The position numbers and the translations under genes were made by a program. Below, piece after piece: positions 60,683 through 64,000 of a DNA stretch of 64,000 nucleotides. Numbering within the stretch: position 1 is the stretch's first letter; each line of letters opens with the position of its first letter. The stretch comes from SURF-55 sp040755195 (GTDB taxonomy: Bacteria; Bacillota; Desulfotomaculia; Desulfotomaculales; Ammonificaceae). The notes beneath the pieces are model-generated. The model saw only the letters and a list, made by a program, of their open reading frames with translations. It was not told the DNA's origin and searched no databases. Location of the stretch: positions 31,747 to 95,746 of the forward strand of contig JBFMBL010000002.1 of NCBI GenBank assembly GCA_040755195.1, given 5' to 3'.

Positions 60683-63187
60683 CTACAACTTTGTTAAGGT
60701 CGCCGCCACAGGCCCGTTTGGTTCATTAAGGCCCAAAAGCATGTTCGTCTTCGCCGCAAAAGCCGGCATTATTATTACACCCGTCGGAAGACTCGGATCC
60801 ACTTGCACCACGGTGCCGGTCTGCCCGTATGCCGTACTTACGGACACCGCTGCTCCTCCGGCGAGCCCCAAACGATCAGCGTCCTCCGGCGCAACCGCGA
60901 CAAAATCTCCCTGATAAGGCAAAAGATCGTCCAATCCGCTGTTCCGTACCCAAAATTCATTATAAAAACCGAAGCGGGACGTAAACGGTACCAGCCATAA
61001 AGATCCGACCTCCTCCGCTTTTGGTCCTGAACCGTTAACCGGCAGAAAAGCCGGGCGCGGAGAAGTGCCCGGTGTTATCCCGAAGTTCGGCGCCACCGCC
61101 CGCACTTCTTCTCCCACCAAACGGCAGGATCCAAAACTCAACGAGAGATTCATTTTCGACGCTAATTGCTCGATAACCTGCCAGACGGCAGGCGTTTTCT
61201 CCGGGAATACTTTCCCGTATTGTCTGACCCTGCCTTCCGCATTCACACATGTACCACCTGTTTCCAGAGGATGTGCCAGCGGCAGAACGACATCGGCCAT
61301 CTTCGCCGTTTCGGTCAGGAAAAGGTCCTGAACCACCAGGAACTCAAGGCCTTTAAGCCGGGCGGCAACCTGCACGCAGCCCGGGAAAGATGCAACCGGG
61401 TCTTCCTGAAGCACATAAAGCGCTCTCAAGGGGGAACCCTGGGCAAACATTTCGTTTACCGTCAGCCCCGGGGTATCCGGCGCCGTCATCCCCCATAACC
61501 TCGAAAACTTTGCCGCCGATTTAGGAACCGGCTGCAATCCGGGGTAACTTTCGGCAACCGCGCCCATCCGCCAGACTCCCTGGGCGTTTGAAAGGGAATG
61601 TCCCGGAAAGAGCACCTTTTTTACTCTTCCAGTCAACAAACAAAGATTCAGGGCGGCGTTTCCGGTTTCATTTGTCACCCCGTCAACCGCCAGTACGACT
61701 ACACCTTTGGCTTTCGAATCCGCCCAGAGTTCCGCCGCCGCGGCAACATCCTCGGCGCTCACCCCGGTCGGCGCATCCGCCGCTTGTTTGAGACTTTTTG
61801 CAAACTTAGTGAAGCCCGCTACCTGCTCTTTCTCGGCCTTTACGCCGCCTTCCTTTTGAACCAGCACCTGCGCGATCTGCTGGAGTACCGCGTGTTCGGC
61901 GCCGGGCAGCGCCCGCAGCCAGACCTTCGCTATCTTTACCGGGCGCCCGGCATAGAAACCGAGGTAAACCACCTTTGCTCCCCGGTCGGCGGCCCGTTTG
62001 ATCCGGCCCCATACGGCCGGCACCCGCCGCCAGACGTCCCCTATCACCAGGATCACCCCGGCGGTGGCGATATCGTTTATAGTGGCGTAGCCTTTCGTCC
62101 CGCCGACCGCCACTTCGAGTTTTTGAAGGAGATCGAGCCCTGAAAAACGCACCCCGCTGTCAACGTTGTTGCTCTGCAGCCCAGCCCGGATAAATTTCTG
62201 GAAGGCATAGGCCGCCTCGTTGGTCGTCAGGCCGCCGGCGATTCCGCCCACACCCTGCGGACCGTACTTCTCCCTTATCTCCCCGAATCGGGCCGCAGCA
62301 TGTTCCAAAGCCTCATCCCAGCTTGCGGCAACAAGATCCCCGTTTTTGCGCACCAGAGGAGTCTTTAGCCGCGCCTCGCTGCTGGCATAACCGTAACCGA
62401 AGCGCCCCCGGGCGCACAGATAATCGGACGATTTTTCCGTTGTTACTTTGACGATGTCATTGCCTTTCACTTTGTAATACAACTTGCAGGCGCTGCCGCA
62501 ATAGCCGCAATGGCTCTCAACCGAGCACAACTCCCACTCGCGGGCTTTACCGCGTGCCTTCTTTTCTAAGAGCGCTCCGGTGGGGCAGACACCGACGCAG
62601 CTTCCGCAAAAGTCGCAACCGGCCTCCTGCAGCGGTTTGTCCAGGGCGGTGGCGACCTTTGTTTCGATCCCGCGTTTAACAAAGTCCAGGATGTCGCTTC
62701 CCTGCGCCCGGCACACGCGGATGCACCGCCCGCAAAGGATGCACAGGTTATAGTTCCGGACAATCAACGGGTTGGCATCGTCGACAGGATAGCCGGGATC
62801 GCGCACCGGGAAGGAAGGTTTTTCTATGCCGAGCTCATAAGCGTAACGCTGCAGTTTGCAGGCTCCGCTTTTGTCGCAGCTCAAACACAGACCGGGGTGC
62901 CGTGACAACAGGAGTTCTATGACAAAACGCCTGGCTTCCAAAATCTGCTCCGTATCGGTGCGCACTACCATTCCAGGAGCCACCTTCCGGATGCACGAGA
63001 CCACCAGCCCCCGGACTTTCTCAATCTCCACCACGCAGATACGGCACGCCCCTGTCGCCTTTAATCCGGAACAATAACAGAGATGAGGAATATCTATTCC
63101 CGCCGCTTGCGCCGCATGGAGGACGGTGGTTCCTTCCGGGACGGAGATCTCTTTACCATCGATAGTAAGGGTAACTGATGCGGCCAA
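60683..63187 (-). CDS. NuoG/FdhA-like multi-iron-sulfur molybdopterin-fold protein lacking the catalytic Cys/Sec
   Basis: 834 residues. Ordered Fe-S sites: [2Fe-2S] (CYCSGLKATGACRIC, about 37-51), His-Cys [4Fe-4S] (HPGLCLSCDKSGACKLQ), two [4Fe-4S] (CILCGRCIRVCRAQGSD; CDFCGSCVGVCPTGAL), then the molybdopterin-domain [4Fe-4S] (CGYCGSACKLYY...LCARG). Where formate dehydrogenases have NNVD-x-CAR-x-U/C-H, this reads NNVDSGVRFSGL, so the metal ligand is absent and there is no in-frame UGA. Probably an electron-transfer subunit working with the NuoF-like genes upstream and feeding the acs operon. Formate dehydrogenase activity is unlikely. Confidence 0.8.
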   Translation of the reverse strand: MAASVTLTIDGKEISVPEGTTVLHAAQAAGIDIPHLCYCSGLKATGACRICVVEIEKVRGLVVSCIRKVAPGMVVRTDTEQILEARRFVIELLLSRHPGLCLSCDKSGACKLQRYAYELGIEKPSFPVRDPGYPVDDANPLIVRNYNLCILCGRCIRVCRAQGSDILDFVKRGIETKVATALDKPLQEAGCDFCGSCVGVCPTGALLEKKARGKAREWELCSVESHCGYCGSACKLYYKVKGNDIVKVTTEKSSDYLCARGRFGYGYASSEARLKTPLVRKNGDLVAASWDEALEHAAARFGEIREKYGPQGVGGIAGGLTTNEAAYAFQKFIRAGLQSNNVDSGVRFSGLDLLQKLEVAVGGTKGYATINDIATAGVILVIGDVWRRVPAVWGRIKRAADRGAKVVYLGFYAGRPVKIAKVWLRALPGAEHAVLQQIAQVLVQKEGGVKAEKEQVAGFTKFAKSLKQAADAPTGVSAEDVAAAAELWADSKAKGVVVLAVDGVTNETGNAALNLCLLTGRVKKVLFPGHSLSNAQGVWRMGAVAESYPGLQPVPKSAAKFSRLWGMTAPDTPGLTVNEMFAQGSPLRALYVLQEDPVASFPGCVQVAARLKGLEFLVVQDLFLTETAKMADVVLPLAHPLETGGTCVNAEGRVRQYGKVFPEKTPAVWQVIEQLASKMNLSLSFGSCRLVGEEVRAVAPNFGITPGTSPRPAFLPVNGSGPKAEEVGSLWLVPFTSRFGFYNEFWVRNSGLDDLLPYQGDFVAVAPEDADRLGLAGGAAVSVSTAYGQTGTVVQVDPSLPTGVIIMPAFAAKTNMLLGLNEPNGPVAATLTKL

Positions 63188-63207
63188 AACTTCTTCCCCC
63201 TTTTCCC

Positions 63208-63729
63208 TTAGACAACTTCTATGGCATTATCTGCGCAAACTTTTAAACATTCCCCGCAGCGCGTGCATTTTTCCCCGACGATTATATAGGGCTGATTATC
63301 GGTCCGGTAAGCGATGTAGGGCTCGCCGAAAATCGCCCCCGCAGGACAAACCTCCCGGCACTTATCGCACTGGGTGCACCGTTCGGGATTTACCGTGTAA
63401 TTCAGGAGTCCTTCACAGGACCGTTCCGGACAACGATGTTCCTCCGCGTGGGATTGGAACACCTCCCGGTGGTCTCTAACCGCTTGAGAAAGAGCCGCCG
63501 CCGCCTTCTGGCCGTGTTTGCACAAGGCGACGGTCATAACCTGGGTGCAGATGCTTTCCAGTTGACTGACGTCGACCATTGTGGCCTCTCCCCGCCGCAG
63601 CCGCTCAAGGGTATCTATAATCATCGGCGCCGCCGTCATGCAGGGAATGCAGCGCCCGCACAGCTTTTCCTCGGTAAACTCCATATATTCTTCGAAGGCC
63701 CTGGTAACCTCACAGACCGCTTCGCTCAT
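63208..63729 (-). CDS. NuoF C-terminal domain fused to two [4Fe-4S] clusters
   Basis: 173 residues. The first about 90 residues carry the NADH-dehydrogenase 4Fe-4S motif (LCGRCIPCMTAAPMIIDTLERL...CKHGQKAA) without the NADH/FMN-binding part. The C-terminal half is a two-cluster ferredoxin (CTQCDKCREVCPAGAIFG; CTRCGECLKVCADNAIEVV). The start overlaps the upstream stop (ATGA) and the NuoG-like gene follows 20 bp later. An electron wire between the NuoF-like and NuoG-like subunits is likely. Confidence 0.8.
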   Translation of the reverse strand: MSEAVCEVTRAFEEYMEFTEEKLCGRCIPCMTAAPMIIDTLERLRRGEATMVDVSQLESICTQVMTVALCKHGQKAAAALSQAVRDHREVFQSHAEEHRCPERSCEGLLNYTVNPERCTQCDKCREVCPAGAIFGEPYIAYRTDNQPYIIVGEKCTRCGECLKVCADNAIEVV

Positions 63730-64000
63730 GTGCCGACCGCCTCCTTCCGGACCACCGGCTCAACAAGCACGCAGCCGGTCGGGCAGACCCCCAGGCACGT
63801 CCCGCACCTCTGACAAATCGCGTTGTCGATATAGTACCTGTCCCGGGTTTCGATTACAGCCCCGTGGGGGCAGCTCTGTCTGCAGAGACCGCACTGGACG
63901 CAATCCTCGCTGATGACGTAATTCCCGAGAGTGGTGCACTCCCGGGCAGGACAGCCCTTCTCCCGGATGTGCGCCTCGTATTCCTCGCGGAAGTAACGGA
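63726..64000 (-). CDS. NuoF-like iron-sulfur subunit, C-terminus only (cut by window edge)
   Basis: The frame is open from the window end to TGA at 63728-63726; the 90 visible codons include a two-cluster ferredoxin domain (CVQCGLCRQSCPHGAVIE; CQRCGTCLGVCPTGCVLVEP) preceded by KGCPARECTTLGNYVIS. This is the tail of a HymB/NuoF-type NADH-binding subunit or of another two-cluster protein; the N-terminus is outside the window. Confidence 0.7.
   Translation of the reverse strand, partial: RYFREEYEAHIREKGCPARECTTLGNYVISEDCVQCGLCRQSCPHGAVIETRDRYYIDNAICQRCGTCLGVCPTGCVLVEPVVRKEAVGT

Noticed and set aside
60683..63187. Selenocysteine-containing formate dehydrogenase
   Set aside because: The frame has no internal UGA and the aligned active-site position is not Cys or Sec.

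Overview
The window looks like chromosome from an anaerobic, spore-former-type Firmicute of the Clostridia (Peptococcaceae/Desulfotomaculum-like). This is inferred from the complete acsABCDE/cooC acetyl-CoA cluster, the tgt-yajC-HD-secD-secF order, bacterial Ku/LigD, and a moderately GC-rich composition with strong AGGAGG ribosome sites. No rRNA, tRNA or CRISPR array was seen.

Region 1 (1-5.1 kb): a truncated NarL-class sensor histidine kinase diverges from a YeiH-family membrane transporter with a 50-aa partner. Then come a broken nucleotidyltransferase and two small membrane proteins.

Region 2 (5.1-32.1 kb) is a rearranged accessory island and the most interesting part. It carries three copies of one module: a decayed sdpI (and sometimes sdpR) remnant, a conserved upstream DNA block, a regulator with an AcoR-like GAF domain plus LuxR-type HTH, two or three DNA dyads about 22 bp apart directly upstream of a sigma-A-like promoter, and then secreted and membrane cargo. 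Cargo 1 is a Sec-exported precursor with a 12-Cys C-terminal domain resembling halocin C8, followed by two tandem small membrane proteins and a VKOR-like disulfide enzyme. An ABC exporter and a PLDc_N/PH protein lie further downstream. Cargo 2 is a DCC-type thiol-disulfide domain joined, across a -1 frame break, to a Tat signal and a 16-Cys C-terminal domain, with a PLDc_N membrane protein. Cargo 3 is two secreted proteins and a membrane protein with no Cys-rich domain. I read these as related peptide-antibiotic-like (bacteriocin/immunity) cassettes; this function is inferred. Around them lie two near-identical SLH-domain genes, an intact sdpRI pair, PH-domain and Yip1-like membrane proteins, a MacAB-type transporter, two VapBC modules, a broken DUF433/DUF5615 module, and many chimeric gene fragments.

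Region 3 (32.6-38.8 kb): an AzoR/NQO-like flavoprotein, then NHEJ genes (ku, ligase and polymerase parts of LigD as separate genes) interrupted by a decayed patatin gene and an MFS exporter.

Region 4 (38.9-47.6 kb) is conserved housekeeping: tgt, yajC, an HD hydrolase, secD, secF, an ACT-domain protein and a UPF0210 protein, then convergent DUF2207 and LemA genes.

Region 5 (48-64 kb, minus strand) is energy and carbon metabolism. Reading in the direction of transcription: a NuoF-like subunit (cut by the window edge), a NuoF-C-terminal/ferredoxin protein, a NuoG/FdhA-like iron-sulfur protein lacking the catalytic Cys/Sec, acsA, acsB, acsC, RACo, cooC, acsD, acsE, nfnA, nfnB. Together they move electrons among NAD(P)H and ferredoxin and interconvert CO2, methyl-THF and acetyl-CoA.

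Degenerate 7-bp-period repeats, several arranged as inverted arrays around a GAATTCGC core, occupy many intergenic gaps across the window.
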